Shown here: one piece after another, positions 53,009 through 62,850 of the stretch
How positions within the stretch are numbered: the first letter of the stretch is position 1
How the letters are laid out: the number at the start of each line of letters is the position of its first letter
NCBI RefSeq assembly: GCF_900100765.1
Contig: NZ_FNFO01000007.1
Coordinates: forward strand, 293,407 to 357,406
DNA length: 64,000 bases
Source: Catalinimonas alkaloidigena
GTDB taxonomy: Bacteria; Bacteroidota; Bacteroidia; Cytophagales; Flexibacteraceae
Reading direction: 5' to 3'
Notes under the pieces: generated by a model
Seen by the model: only the letters and a program-made list of their open reading frames with translations
Databases searched by the model: none
What the model was told of the DNA's origin: nothing
Made by a program: the position numbers and the translations under genes

Positions 53009-54787
53009 ATGAAAATAGAAGGGGTGCTTACCCAGGTGCTGATCTGGCGCTTACGACACGTTTCCAACCGAAATTTCATCCTCATTCTGGGCAGTCTGAT
53101 TGGGGTTTTGGCGGGAGTCGTGGCCGTCACCCTGAAGGCCGCCGTACACTTTGTGCAGGAAGCGCTCGAGCTGCGTTTCGGGTTTGCCCATTCATTCAAT
53201 TTCCTTTTTCCGTTCGTCGGGTTGCTGATCACCTACCTGCTCAGTACCTACATTTTGCACGACCGTCCCGGCCACGGCATTACCGACATTCTGTTCAGCA
53301 TTGCGCAGCGTTCCAGCATCATCGCGCGGACGCGCATGTACTCCCACATGATCATGAGTGTGTTTACCGTGGGGTTCGGCGGATCGGCCGGACTGGAGGC
53401 CCCGAGTGTTCTGACCGGCTCGGCGCTGGGGTCCAACATTGGGCGGCTGATGCACATCAATTCCAAGAAACGCACGCTGTTGATCGGGTGCGGGGCGGCG
53501 GGAGCCATCTCGGGTATTTTTAACGCGCCCGTCGCGGGCGTCATCTTCAGCATCGAAGTCATTCTGGCGGAAGTTTCGCTCGGTGCTTTCATTCCGCTGC
53601 TGCTGGCCTCCGTGTTTGCTTCGCTGGTGAACCACACGCTCGCCGATCCGTCCATTCAGTTCTACTTTCAGATCAACGAAGGGTTTGTGGTCGAGCATTT
53701 TCCGTTCTACTCGTTCATGGGCATTGCCTGCGGCTTTGTGGCGGTGATGTTCCGGCAGATCGTGACCCGTTCCGAAACGCTAATCACCCGGTTTACGCAT
53801 CCGTTCGTACGCCTGCTGGTGGGTGCTTTGGGGCTCAGCGTCGTGGTGCTGGCATTTCCGGCGGTGTATGGGGAAGGATACGACATGATCTCGTCTTTAC
53901 TGACGGGCGACATCAGTGTGCTGCACTTCGACACGTCGCTGTTCGGCCGTTGGGGCGACGCCTATCCCTGGCTGCTGGTGCTGTTTATGCTGCTGCTGAT
54001 CATCATGAAGACGGTCGCTACGGGCCTGACGCTGGGGGCCGGGGGAAGCGGGGGGACGTTTGGCCCTTCGTTGGTCATTGGCGGGCTGACGGGTTTTTTC
54101 TTCTCGCGGCTGCTCAACTACGTCTGGGGCGAGGCACCGGTGCCGGAGGCGAACCTGATCATGACGGGCATGTGCGCGATGATGAGTGGCGTGCAGTATG
54201 CGCCGCTGACGGCCATCTTTATGATCGCCGAAGTGACGGGGGGCTACGCGCTGTTTGTACCGCTGATGATTGTCTCGGCGCTGGCCTACACCACGGCCAG
54301 TCTGTTCGAGCCGTATTCGATCTACACCAAACGGCTGATCGAGCGCGGGCAACTGCTGCGCCACGACAAAGACAAGCAGGTACTGAGCGTGATGAAAATC
54401 CGCAAACTGATCGAGAAAGACCTGTTGCCGGTGAACCGCGACTCGTCGCTGGGCGACATTCTGAAGCTGGTGACCCTTTCGAAGCGCAACATTTTTCCCG
54501 TGCTGGATGCCGAACGGCGGCTGGTGGGCATCATCACCCTCGACGATTTTCGGAAGATCATGTTCGATGAAGAAGCGCAGCGGACCGTCTTCGCCCGCGA
54601 CCTGATGCATTCGCCGCCGGCCGAAGTGGGTTCCGACGAAAATATGGCGACGGTGATGGAAAAGTTTGAACGGACCGGAGCCTGGAACCTGCCGGTGATC
54701 GACGACGGCAAATACGTCGGCTTTTTGTCGAAGTCCCGCATTTTCAACGCCTACCGCGGGCAGCTCATCCGGCAGAACCGCGAATAG
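53009..54787 (+). CDS. ClC-family chloride channel/transporter with CBS pair
   Basis: 592 residues. About ten membrane helices with the ClC filter motifs: GRPGHGIT (usual GSGIP), GGSAGLEAPSVLTGSALGSN (gating Glu in GLEAP) and LGAGGSGGTFGPSLVIGG. The C-terminal 150 residues form two CBS domains (LLPVNRDSSLGDILKLVTLS, then VIDDGKYVGFLSKSRIF), which may bind adenine nucleotides. It moves Cl- or another anion across the inner membrane. Whether it is a channel or H+ exchanger cannot be decided here. Confidence 0.93.
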   Translation: MKIEGVLTQVLIWRLRHVSNRNFILILGSLIGVLAGVVAVTLKAAVHFVQEALELRFGFAHSFNFLFPFVGLLITYLLSTYILHDRPGHGITDILFSIAQRSSIIARTRMYSHMIMSVFTVGFGGSAGLEAPSVLTGSALGSNIGRLMHINSKKRTLLIGCGAAGAISGIFNAPVAGVIFSIEVILAEVSLGAFIPLLLASVFASLVNHTLADPSIQFYFQINEGFVVEHFPFYSFMGIACGFVAVMFRQIVTRSETLITRFTHPFVRLLVGALGLSVVVLAFPAVYGEGYDMISSLLTGDISVLHFDTSLFGRWGDAYPWLLVLFMLLLIIMKTVATGLTLGAGGSGGTFGPSLVIGGLTGFFFSRLLNYVWGEAPVPEANLIMTGMCAMMSGVQYAPLTAIFMIAEVTGGYALFVPLMIVSALAYTTASLFEPYSIYTKRLIERGQLLRHDKDKQVLSVMKIRKLIEKDLLPVNRDSSLGDILKLVTLSKRNIFPVLDAERRLVGIITLDDFRKIMFDEEAQRTVFARDLMHSPPAEVGSDENMATVMEKFERTGAWNLPVIDDGKYVGFLSKSRIFNAYRGQLIRQNRE

Positions 54788-54844
54788 CCAATCTTTTCGC
54801 CGGAGCGTGCGTAACAAAAGCGTTATTCTACTTTTTGCCTCATC

Positions 54845-56422
54845 ATGCAATCTTCCGATACCTCCTCTGTCGACTTCCAGCCTACGCGCGAAACGTACTA
54901 TACCTTGTTCGGCATTTTGGTAGCGCTCTTTTTGGGTGCTCTCGACCAGACCATCGTCGCAACCGCGTTGCCCAGCATCGTGGCCGACCTGCGCGGCCTG
55001 GATCGGTACGCCTGGGTGGCGACCTCCTACCTGGTCGCCTCGACGGTGCTGGTGCCCATCTATGGCAAGCTAGCCGACATGTACAGCCGTCGGAAAATTG
55101 AACTGAGCGCCATTACCTTGTTTCTAACAGGATCGGTGCTGTGCGGACTGGCGGGCGAATTCGGGACGCTGCCTCTGCTGGGCGACGGTATGAACCAGCT
55201 CATCATCTTTCGCGCGATTCAGGGACTGGGCGGAGCCGGTCTGTTCGGCATGGCCTTCATCATCATCGCCGACCTGTTTCCGCCGGCGGTGCGCGGCAAA
55301 TATCAGGGATACGTCGGCGCTACGTTCGGCATTTCGAGCGTGTTGGGGCCGTGGGTGGGCGGCTTGCTCACGGACTACGGCGGTGCGATTGTACCGGGCA
55401 TTGCGGGATGGCGCTGGGTGTTTTACGTGAATCTACCGTTCGGCGCCCTGGCGCTGTGGTTCATCATCACCCGCATGCCGCCCCTGTTGCCCTCGGGCAA
55501 ACGCCTGCGGTTCGATTACCTGTCGGCCCTATTTCTGGTGCTTGGGCTGGTGCCGCTGGTGCTGTTTGTGCAACTCGACGCGCGTCTGCTGGCCTGGACG
55601 TCGCCCTGGCGCTGGGCATTGCTGGCGGGTGCCGTAGCGGGGATGGGGCTGTTCTACGGACGATCGCGTCGGTCGCCTAATCCCATTCTGGAGTTTTCCT
55701 TGTTTCGCAATCCGGTGTTCGCGCGCTCCAACCTGGCGCTTTTCCTGTTGGGGGCCGCCTTTCTGGCGCTGGGCATTTTCCTGCCGCTGTTCATGGTCAA
55801 CGTGTTGGGGGTGTCTGCCACCCGGGCGGGGGTGAGCCTCATTCCGCTTTCGCTGGGAGTGGTGAGCGGGTCGGTACTGTCGGGGCAACTGGTCTCCCGC
55901 TTTGGGCATTACCGCCGCTGGATGCTGATCGGCATTGCGCTGTTGGTGGTGGGGACGCTGTTGCTCTCGCAACTTACGCCCGACATTGCCTACTGGCGCG
56001 TCACGCTCTACATGCTGATCTGTGGCTTGGGCATCGGGCCTTCCATGCCGCTCTACACCCTGGCCATTCAGAATGCCGTCGAGCGGCCGCAGATCGGGCA
56101 GGCCACCAGCGCCAGTCAGTTTTTCCGGCAGATCGGCGGGGCCATCGGGACGGCGCTCATGGGCATGGTGCTGGCGACCACGCTGGCCAGTGCGGGGGTG
56201 ATGGAAGGCGGTTTTTCCACCGAAAGCAATGCGCCGACAACGGCCGAGGCCCCTGCACCGGCTGAATCGCCTACTACGCCAGCATTTGTACAAGAAGCCT
56301 TCACCCGCGCCATCACACGCATCTACCTCTACGTAGCCTTCATTGTGGTGGCGGGTGGACTGGTCACCTTCACCATTCCCGAACTGGAATTGCGCAAGAC
56401 GAATGCCGCTCCGGCGCGGTAA
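54845..56422 (+). CDS. DHA2-family (EmrB/QacA-like) multidrug MFS exporter
   Basis: 525 residues, about 14 helices. FLGALDQTIVATALPSIVAD is the DHA2 motif D1 (usual LDxTIVNxALP), YGKLADMYSRRK motif A, and RAIQGLGGAGLFGMAF motif B. GVVSGSVLSGQLVSRFGHYR is the matching second-half motif. It likely exports lipophilic cations or other drugs. A -7-like box with one extra T (TACTTTTTG at 54829) ends 7 nt before ATG. It starts 57 nt after the ClC gene. Confidence 0.92.
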   Translation: MQSSDTSSVDFQPTRETYYTLFGILVALFLGALDQTIVATALPSIVADLRGLDRYAWVATSYLVASTVLVPIYGKLADMYSRRKIELSAITLFLTGSVLCGLAGEFGTLPLLGDGMNQLIIFRAIQGLGGAGLFGMAFIIIADLFPPAVRGKYQGYVGATFGISSVLGPWVGGLLTDYGGAIVPGIAGWRWVFYVNLPFGALALWFIITRMPPLLPSGKRLRFDYLSALFLVLGLVPLVLFVQLDARLLAWTSPWRWALLAGAVAGMGLFYGRSRRSPNPILEFSLFRNPVFARSNLALFLLGAAFLALGIFLPLFMVNVLGVSATRAGVSLIPLSLGVVSGSVLSGQLVSRFGHYRRWMLIGIALLVVGTLLLSQLTPDIAYWRVTLYMLICGLGIGPSMPLYTLAIQNAVERPQIGQATSASQFFRQIGGAIGTALMGMVLATTLASAGVMEGGFSTESNAPTTAEAPAPAESPTTPAFVQEAFTRAITRIYLYVAFIVVAGGLVTFTIPELELRKTNAAPAR

Positions 56423-56588
56423 GTTGCTTTTTACGAAAGGATGTCCGACCTTTAAAAGAATCGGTTCGTATTGGCTAAGGTATTGTTTTGTAGAGAGTTA
56501 GCGTAAAAATGACGCTGGTAGTAATGGGCCGCAGAGGCGTTGCCGTTAGGGCGTAAGTTGTAAACCATTCATGTAATCAAGCTGTATT

Positions 56589-56963
56589 ATGGAAGAACAC
56601 GTATCTTCTTCGGAGGGAACCCTCGATCGGTTGGAGGACATGGAGCGCACCTTTCTGCACAGCCCAGAAGCCTTTCAGGAAGTGTTACACATGCTCGTGG
56701 AGCGTTTTCAGGCCCTGAAAGAAGAATTAGGGCATGTGGTTGCCACCCGCCACCATCAGGAACTTCTGTACAAAGTGCACCAGTTGAAAGGCTACCCGTT
56801 AGCCTACTCCAGCCAGATTTTCGCTGGGGTGTATGCGCAAATCTACCGTACCCCTCAACCGACGGAAGTCCAGTGGCAGGCGTGGGCACAGGTGATTCTG
56901 GACGAAATCAATGCGATTCAGGAAGCCGCGCGTCGCCGTATCGCCGAATACGAACAGTCCTGA
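56589..56963 (+). CDS. Tandem paralogue A with HPt-like motif
   Basis: 124 residues, all helical, no signal peptide. RTFLHSPEAFQEVLHMLVER opens the family pattern; LLYKVHQLKGYPLAYSS in the middle resembles the H-x-L-K-G phosphorylation site of histidine phosphotransfer domains; VQWQAWAQVILDEINAI closes it. Two related genes follow (57231 and 57741) with the same spacing of a 'GYPL' centre and a 'WqaW...v.P.l' end. Of the three, only A has the full HQLKG. No kinase or response regulator is adjacent. Function unknown. Confidence 0.65.
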   Translation: MEEHVSSSEGTLDRLEDMERTFLHSPEAFQEVLHMLVERFQALKEELGHVVATRHHQELLYKVHQLKGYPLAYSSQIFAGVYAQIYRTPQPTEVQWQAWAQVILDEINAIQEAARRRIAEYEQS

Positions 56964-57230
56964 TTCCTCCTGTCCCTGTACAAGTTCTCACGGCAGAGCG
57001 AACTCTATTTATCCACAATTGCGGGATTTTTTCCACACGAAGCAACAAATCCCCACGTTCTGGCGTCACTCCACCACGTACGGTGCTACCCGGCGCCGAA
57101 TCCTGTCCTGTCCGGACGCACTAACTCGGTCCGAGGCGAGTGGTATGGGCCGCGCTTATCCGAATTGGTAAACACATGGGTGCTCATGGCGGCTTGGCCC
57201 GCAGCGGGCGCACGTTCGAGTTGCTTTGCT

Positions 57231-57584
57231 ATGGTACGAACCAACTATTTTCGCGAGACGGACTTTACCTATCGCAACCATCCTCACGAGTATCTGGAGA
57301 TTCTGGACCTGATGCGTCAGAAATTCGAATCGGTTGAGGAACTGTGCCGTCAGGCATTTCAGAACCAGAACCGTACGCTGTTGCTCGCGACGCTCCAACC
57401 CCTGGTAGGGTATCCGCTGGCCCCCGCTAATTACATGATCGGCGGGCTTTGCCGCGAAATTCGGTCGGTAGCAGTGCCGGACCCACACACGTGGGCGTGC
57501 TGGCAGGAAGAAGTGATGCCGCTGCTGGAAGACGTGCGTAAAGAAACCACACAGAAGCTGGCGCAAAGCGGGCAGACGTGGTAA
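57231..57584 (+). CDS. Tandem paralogue B, HPt-like motif lost
   Basis: 117 residues from ATG 57231 (MVRTNYFRETDFTYRNHPHE); the frame stays open upstream but the family pattern starts here. It shares with A and C 'hPheYleilDLmrqKFesvee', the YPL centre (LLATLQPLVGYPLAPAN) and the C-terminal WACWQEEVMPLLEDV. The His that would be phosphorylated in A is replaced (TLQPLVG), so it cannot act as an HPt. It may be a structural partner. Function unknown. Confidence 0.6.
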   Translation: MVRTNYFRETDFTYRNHPHEYLEILDLMRQKFESVEELCRQAFQNQNRTLLLATLQPLVGYPLAPANYMIGGLCREIRSVAVPDPHTWACWQEEVMPLLEDVRKETTQKLAQSGQTW

Positions 57585-57740
57585 AGAAGGGTGAGCTTTT
57601 GCAGACAAACCTTACAGCAGATTTTCCAGGGATGGTGATGCGGCTTGTGCAAAGGTTTGCATTTGATGCCTAACCTCCTTATACTTGGTCTTCTCTTTCG
57701 GCTTTTGGTATTCTTTCCTGCCCACCAAGCCTGGTTACCG

Positions 57741-58103
57741 ATGGAAATGCCCAATTTCTTTTCGCACACGGACGAAACATACGGTCAGCACCCTGAAATG
57801 TATGAAGTGATGTTGAGCTTGCTGGAAGACAAGTTCAGAACCACCAGCGAGCTGCTGGCCACCATTTTTCTGTCGCGCCACCGGGAAATGCTCTGGCGCG
57901 AACTGCACGAACTGCAGAGCTACCCCCTGCCCCCGGCACACGAGGTGTTTCGGCATTATTACTGGGAAGTGCGCGATACGCCCCTGCCCAGCTCCCTGGA
58001 CTGGCAACGCTGGCAGGAAGTGCTCGCCCCCCTGGTGCGTCAGTTACACGTTGCTACTCTACAAAAGCAGGCCCGGCTTGAATTAGTTTTGAAAAAGGTG
58101 TGA
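57741..58103 (+). CDS. Tandem paralogue C of the HPt-like trio
   Basis: 120 residues from ATG 57741 (MEMPNFFSHTDETYGQHPEM). Same family pattern: MYEVMLSLLEDKFRTTSELL, centre MLWRELHELQSYPLPPAHEV and end SSLDWQRWQEVLAPLVRQL. It keeps the His (LHEL) but lacks the LKG, so phosphorylation is doubtful. Together the three genes look like recent tandem duplicates that have diverged. Function unknown. Confidence 0.6.
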   Translation: MEMPNFFSHTDETYGQHPEMYEVMLSLLEDKFRTTSELLATIFLSRHREMLWRELHELQSYPLPPAHEVFRHYYWEVRDTPLPSSLDWQRWQEVLAPLVRQLHVATLQKQARLELVLKKV

Positions 58104-58179
58104 AATCTCCGACAAACCTACGTAACATTGCCCATTAAACTCTCTGTGCGAGAGAGGAGTACCGTATGATGTATTGGGA

Positions 58180-58377
58180 ATGAAGAAGGACGAACTGTTC
58201 GAAGTCGCCCTCACACGTGAAGAAAGAACCTTTTTACTCCGGCATTTGGAGGGAATGCTGGGAGCGTTGAATTACGTAGTAGGAGCCGACCCAGATAACC
58301 TGCAAGCAAGACGCGATCGCGAACTCTTCACTTCAATGAAGCTGAAGCTTGAAGTACAACTCCCCAGGCATTTGTAA
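58180..58377 (+). CDS. Small hypothetical protein
   Basis: 65 residues from ATG 58180 (MKKDELFEVALTREERTFLL), followed by RHLEGMLGALNYVVGADPDN. Helical and charged, no signal peptide or membrane segment. No family recognised. It follows the three HPt-like paralogues by 76 nt and may be co-transcribed. Confidence 0.5.
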   Translation: MKKDELFEVALTREERTFLLRHLEGMLGALNYVVGADPDNLQARRDRELFTSMKLKLEVQLPRHL

Positions 58378-58445
58378 ACGACAGCATGGCAATTGGCGGT
58401 AGCTGAGGCACGGCTCAGCCGGGAAAGGGTAGGGGCAGGGCAACA

Positions 58446-58997
58446 TTAGGCGACTCCCTGTTCGATCTCTTTCCGCGCATCGGTATAGAGTCTGACCGCC
58501 CAGGCCTTGGCTTCCAGAATCTTGTACTGCATCACGTACAGCTCTTTTGCTTGCGCAGTAGGCAGGCGCCAGCTTAACGAATGGCGCGTCAGCAACTGCA
58601 ACGTATCCACGCAGTAATGAATCAGGTGGGCAGGCGAGGCGCGTGTCAGCTCACGGCCGTCCAGCGTGTACCAGCGTACTTCCTCCGGGTACAGGCGAAT
58701 CTCGAAATCATCGGCGTTTTCGTCACTCCAAAGGGCTTTCTTGTTAAGGGGGGAGAAAACAAAAGGCCCTACCTCCACATAGCCCAGCTTGTTGCTGAAC
58801 ATGAGGGTTCTGTTCTTCCCGATTTCTATTTCAACACTTTCTGAACTTGACATGGGGCTTGACACAGCTGTTTTTAAGACTGCAAACAACCTTTCGGAAA
58901 GCCGGCTCGCGCGCTTGCTGATGCGTTCGTAGATTTCCCAGCAAATTCTACGTTTGCGCATACAACGAATCACTTTATGCAGATAAGATAATGACAT
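58446..58997 (-). CDS. Hypothetical protein
   Basis: Up to 183 residues. The part from Met49 (MSSSESVEIEIGKNRTLMFS, start 58853) looks most protein-like: VGPFVFSPLNKKALWSDENA, then EIRLYPEEVRWYTLDGRELT. The first 48 residues are basic and may or may not be translated. No signal peptide, no known domain. It is convergent with the small gene at 58180. Confidence 0.5.
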   Translation of the reverse strand: MSLSYLHKVIRCMRKRRICWEIYERISKRASRLSERLFAVLKTAVSSPMSSSESVEIEIGKNRTLMFSNKLGYVEVGPFVFSPLNKKALWSDENADDFEIRLYPEEVRWYTLDGRELTRASPAHLIHYCVDTLQLLTRHSLSWRLPTAQAKELYVMQYKILEAKAWAVRLYTDARKEIEQGVA

Positions 58998-59612
58998 TAC
59001 AACCCGGAGTTGAGCCTACAGACCGCTACTTCCCAGCATGATTGGTAGCAGTTGGGCAGAAGATCAGGGGTAGTGTTTTTGATCGTTACCAGACGATTGG
59101 CGTTTGCACAAACGCGAACGGCCCGATACGTACCAGCGTACAGCATTTTCATATCTCTCGCATTCCCTTATCGCTTCCTCGGGAGGAAGCGTCGATGCTG
59201 TTATACAATATTACGAGAGATCTGGTCTGGAAATCAGGCGATTAAAAGATTTTTACTACCTCCGTGCAAATTGCAGGTTATCGTACCGATATTGTGGAGC
59301 TCGCAACGCCGTTCTCACGCTACCGACCGTCGAAGGGGGGGAGGCAGCGGGTTGTCCTCCTCCGAAGAGGGCGGCCTCACGCCGGTTGATGGCATGGCCT
59401 CGGCCCTGTAAAGAGCCGGCGGACCCACTCCCAGAAGCTTGCTCTCGGCAGGAAAGGCAGCGAGTGAACCTGGCGCAACCATAGTGGTTACCGGCCCAGC
59501 AAGCGCAGCCCTCAAAACCGAGTGGGTGGTGCACGGGCAAACCATTACGGGTCAGGAAGCCCTACACGCGCTAGCGTTCATGCGGAGGAACCTACTGCTA
59601 AATCGCATCTAC
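58998..59612. other. Non-coding stretch (615 nt)
   Basis: No open frame here looks like a protein: several overlap in both strands without family patterns or consistent composition. The one notable structure is a perfect hairpin at 59172-59191 (CGCTTCCT / AGGAAGCG, loop CGGG) with no T tract. Confidence 0.5.
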
Positions 59613-60158
59613 ATGAAAATCCTTTTGCCACACACGATTGAAAACACGACCGGAGAGAAAATCACCTTCTTGAGAATTACCGTCAAAGACGGTGTGGAGT
59701 ACCTGGAAGGAGAAAATGAAGTGCAGCCTAACGCCGGCCCGCCGATGCACGTGCACTACCAGCAGGACGAATCCTTCACCGTGATGGCGGGGAAACTAGG
59801 GTATCAGACGTGGGGACAAGAGAAAAAATACGCCGGCCCTGGCGAAACGGTGCTGTTTAAAGCGGGTGTACCTCATAAATTCTGGAACGCTGGCCCTGAC
59901 TTACTGCACTGCACCGGATACATCAGCCCTGCCGGGAATTTAGATTACTTCCTCACGCAACTCTTCCAGTCGTCCAAGGAAAACGGCGGCCGGCCTGGAA
60001 TCTTTGATGCCGCGTTTTTGCTCAATCGCTACAAATCGGAATTCGGCTTGTTGGAAATTCCGCAAGTTGTCCAAAAGACCCTGTTTCCTGGGGCCTTGTT
60101 GCTGGGTAAGCTTCTGGGAAAATACAAGAAATTTAAGGAGGCACCCCCTGCGATGTAA
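59613..60158 (+). CDS. Cupin-domain protein
   Basis: 181 residues from ATG 59613 (MKILLPHTIENTTGEKITFL). NAGPPMHVHYQQDESFTVMA, with GKLGYQTWGQEKKYAGPGET, is cupin motif 1 (HxH...E) and VPHKFWNAGPD motif 2 (His, Asn), giving a likely metal site. The last 60 residues form a helical tail. Substrate unknown. The frame is open upstream to 59439 but that part shows no cupin features. A weak hairpin follows the stop (60161-60178). Confidence 0.8.
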   Translation: MKILLPHTIENTTGEKITFLRITVKDGVEYLEGENEVQPNAGPPMHVHYQQDESFTVMAGKLGYQTWGQEKKYAGPGETVLFKAGVPHKFWNAGPDLLHCTGYISPAGNLDYFLTQLFQSSKENGGRPGIFDAAFLLNRYKSEFGLLEIPQVVQKTLFPGALLLGKLLGKYKKFKEAPPAM

Positions 60159-60473
60159 AAAAGGCAGCCCGCTGCCTTCGCTGCCGTTTTGGGGACAACA
60201 CTGCCGACCTTGGTTCCTGGAAGACATAAACCTATAGCGCCAAGCATCGAAGATAGACCTGTCAACTTTGATGGATAACCAAGGCGTTTGACAACGACCC
60301 GATCCAGAGACTGGGTGTAACATACGGTCGCCTATACCCATCTGTGGGTAACTCCAACTGCGAAAGTACTGCGCAGGCTCAGGCGACACATGGGTTTGCG
60401 AAATGCTATTCCAGCTACCGAAGGCAAACTCATTTTTGATCTTATCAAAAAACATTCTTTAAAAACCAGGGTT
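60159..60473. other. Intergenic stretch (315 nt) with a weak hairpin
   Basis: AAGGCAG / CTGCCTT with loop CCCG at 60161-60178 could be a weak terminator of the cupin gene, though no proper T tract follows on the plus strand. I see no gene in the rest. Confidence 0.4.
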
Positions 60474-60944
60474 ATGGCACTTTCGTTATTACGATTTTTA
60501 GACATCATACTGGCGGCCTTACTGGCCGGAACAAGTTTTGGCATTTGGGTGGGATTCAACCCCGCTATCTTTTCAGCATCCACCTATGTGGAACAACAGC
60601 AAAACTTGGTTAGCTCACTCAATTCTTTGATGATAGTCTTGGTGATTGCCGCAACCGTAATCACATTGCTTTCTGCCTTTCTCCAACTGAAAAATAAACC
60701 TGCGTTTGTAGCTCTTCTCTTGGCTGCCGCTCTTTTTATTGCTTGCATGGTCATCACACGCTTTGGTAACGTGCCTGTGCAGACCGAAATACTAAAATGG
60801 ACCGTGGATACGCTACCCGAAAATTGGACAGATTTTCGGGACAAGTGGTGGTCGTTTCATATTGCAAGAACAGTTGTAGAATTGGTAGCATTGGTGCTGA
60901 TCACCTGGACAGTTGTTAAAAACAATCCGGCACAAACAAAATGA
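60474..60944 (+). CDS. DUF1772 (anthrone oxygenase-like) membrane protein
   Basis: 156 residues from ATG 60474 (MALSLLRFLDIILAALLAGT). Four hydrophobic segments. FGNVPVQTEILKWTVDTLPE followed by NWTDFRDKWWSFHIARTVVE matches the DUF1772 pattern (N.P.N..I..W....P..W...R..W...H..R). The family includes fungal anthrone oxygenases; the role in bacteria is unclear. Stands alone. Confidence 0.75.
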   Translation: MALSLLRFLDIILAALLAGTSFGIWVGFNPAIFSASTYVEQQQNLVSSLNSLMIVLVIAATVITLLSAFLQLKNKPAFVALLLAAALFIACMVITRFGNVPVQTEILKWTVDTLPENWTDFRDKWWSFHIARTVVELVALVLITWTVVKNNPAQTK

Positions 60945-61942
60945 CCAGAAGTAAGACGGCAGCGGGCGGTAGCTATTCGCAATTCTGGCGTTAAGTCAGG
61001 TTTGTGTTGCTCATAAGGACTGTGCTTCTGTAGTCATGACTTGATTCGTACGGGCCCCTTTCCGTTCCGGGTAGTTCCAACCCGTTGGGTACACTAGAAA
61101 TCCCATTGACCGACTAGAATCAGGGTGTGCCAAGTCCGCTACTTGTAATAAGGTTCAGATTGGGGAGTGCTATGTACCAATCGGCGGAATAGGACCTGAG
61201 CGTAATTTGGTGGTTGTGGTACGTTCGGTATTCGCAGGAGCTATTCCTAAGAGCAGCTTGTTGCGGAAAATTCGGCAAAAGACCAAAGGCACGGAGGGCT
61301 GGGCCAGGTACTATAACCTTTCATAATCCTAATGCGCGCCGTCAGCGAGTCCGCGCGGTTGGGCTTGTCACAAGCTTGGCGTTAGGCTTCCGCTACGATC
61401 TGCTGTGGGGTACCTGATCGGTCGAGCCAAACGAAGGCACCATTAAGCTGTTAGAACCTCGGCTATCTGCCCGAAATCACAAGGCAAACGCACCGTTGCT
61501 AAAAGCGTCTCTTTCTTCTTACCCGCCCTGGCAAGTGGTTAAAGTAACCGAACGAAGGTCTAAAAGTAGGAATTACGGACTTTGTTGAAGTGGAGTCTCC
61601 TCTAACAGCCTCCTTGTTAGCCAAGAAAGGACCTCTCTTGAGGCTAACGTAGGTAAATCCTCAAGTCAGTAAGATCCGTTTTCATTTTGATCATTGCCTG
61701 GAGATTTAGGCGATGCCGTTATACGGGAAATCGCAATAGCTGTAAAACTAAATTATATCAAGACAATCGGTTCTTGTTTGAAGTATACGGCTAAAGCATG
61801 TGGTTAAAACAAGAAGACTCGGCTGGTGGTCATGAGGAAAACGACAGCATATTTTGACAAGGGCACGTCTGTATATGCATGAGATGCCCTCAAGATGAAT
61901 GTTCGTTCGAGAGTTCTATTATTTATCTGTAATTTTAGTACA
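60945..61942. other. Long stretch without a recognisable gene (about 1 kb)
   Basis: No frame on either strand gives a convincing protein. A folded element at 61616-61648 pairs GTTAGC with GCTAAC and CAAGA with TCTTG (two-base bulge, 9-nt loop) but has no T tract. I found no tRNA, rRNA or IS trace. Confidence 0.5.
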
Positions 61943-62377
61943 ATGGAATCAGAAATAACCCTTCAGATCGTTCTTATCCAACCCACGCCTGAGGTAATGT
62001 TTGGTTTGCAAAAGGGATCTGGTAGCAAGTACGAAACAATCCAAAAGCAAATTTCCGCCTCTAGCGATTTGACTTTTGAGTTTGCGGTTAAGGTGAAAGG
62101 TGATAGTTCCAAAGATACACTTCCCAGATTTTCTGGTGGTTTTGTCCAAGGTCCCCCAGCCAATCAGTTTGTGTATATCGATATCGGTACATATGCTGGG
62201 CAAGTTAACTCGATTTGGTCGAGACGACTTAAAATACCTTTGACGGGTATTACCTGGGAAGACATTGCGGCCTTATCCAGTAATGCAATGCTGCAGACCC
62301 GTGTTCCTGGAACCGGCAAAGATGGAGGGCCAAACTGCGCCACTGTAAAACCCTTTGCAGGTTGGCGTCTTAAGTAG
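61943..62377 (+). CDS. DUF5990 family protein
   Basis: 144 residues from ATG 61943 (MESEITLQIVLIQPTPEVMF); the open frame begins at 61895. FGLQKGSGSKYETIQKQISA, GGFVQGPPANQFVYIDIGTY, WSRRLKIPLTGI and VPGTGKDGGPNCATVKPFAG are the conserved blocks of DUF5990, a small cytoplasmic family of unknown function. Stands alone between long non-coding gaps. Confidence 0.8.
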   Translation: MESEITLQIVLIQPTPEVMFGLQKGSGSKYETIQKQISASSDLTFEFAVKVKGDSSKDTLPRFSGGFVQGPPANQFVYIDIGTYAGQVNSIWSRRLKIPLTGITWEDIAALSSNAMLQTRVPGTGKDGGPNCATVKPFAGWRLK

Positions 62378-62850
62378 TACTAGTCAAGTCAAAAGTTGAA
62401 ATCGTAAACGTCGCTCTAACACCCTGTAGGACTTCCTTAGCAAAGCGACGCTTGCAAAGTAGTTGTTGGCTGTTGAACTGCAAAACGAAAATCAACAGCC
62501 ACCAGGTTGGGCATGTGCTCGCACTTGTCCGTGGGCTGCACTAGTCAACCAACACCCTATTTGAGGTAATTGCAAGAGGTTAAGCTTATTATTTTGACTG
62601 TGCTTATCTTTCAAATCAGCATTTTCCGACGCGTATGAATGATGTATAAAAGTTTTTTTCCCAGTGCGCTTTTGTGGGAGCTGGTAAGAAACTATACCAC
62701 CATTCGTCATCAATAAAGTAGAATAAACGATACGCTTGGCTTTATCAGGCCATGTAAATGACTTTTTTTAAGTAGCACTCATCATTGCAGCCAACATCTG
62801 CTCGCGACAAGCCTGGGCATAAGCATGACCCCCCTCTACTACCGGGCAGT
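62378..62850. other. Stretch without a recognisable gene (473 nt)
   Basis: A 73-codon minus-strand frame (62492-62713) exists but is low-complexity and without family features. Nothing else seen. Confidence 0.45.

Noticed and set aside
53897..54850. A 317-codon minus-strand open frame
   Set aside because: Antisense to the ClC gene; rich in His, Arg and Gln with no domain pattern.
59104..59484. A 126-codon plus-strand open frame upstream of the cupin gene
   Set aside because: It overlaps other open frames, changes character midway (helical, then Pro/Arg-rich) and shows no family pattern.
61616..61648. GTTAGCC / GGCTAAC pair as an integron attC site
   Set aside because: The spacing and internal pairing make a simple hairpin, there is no integrase and no cassette array.
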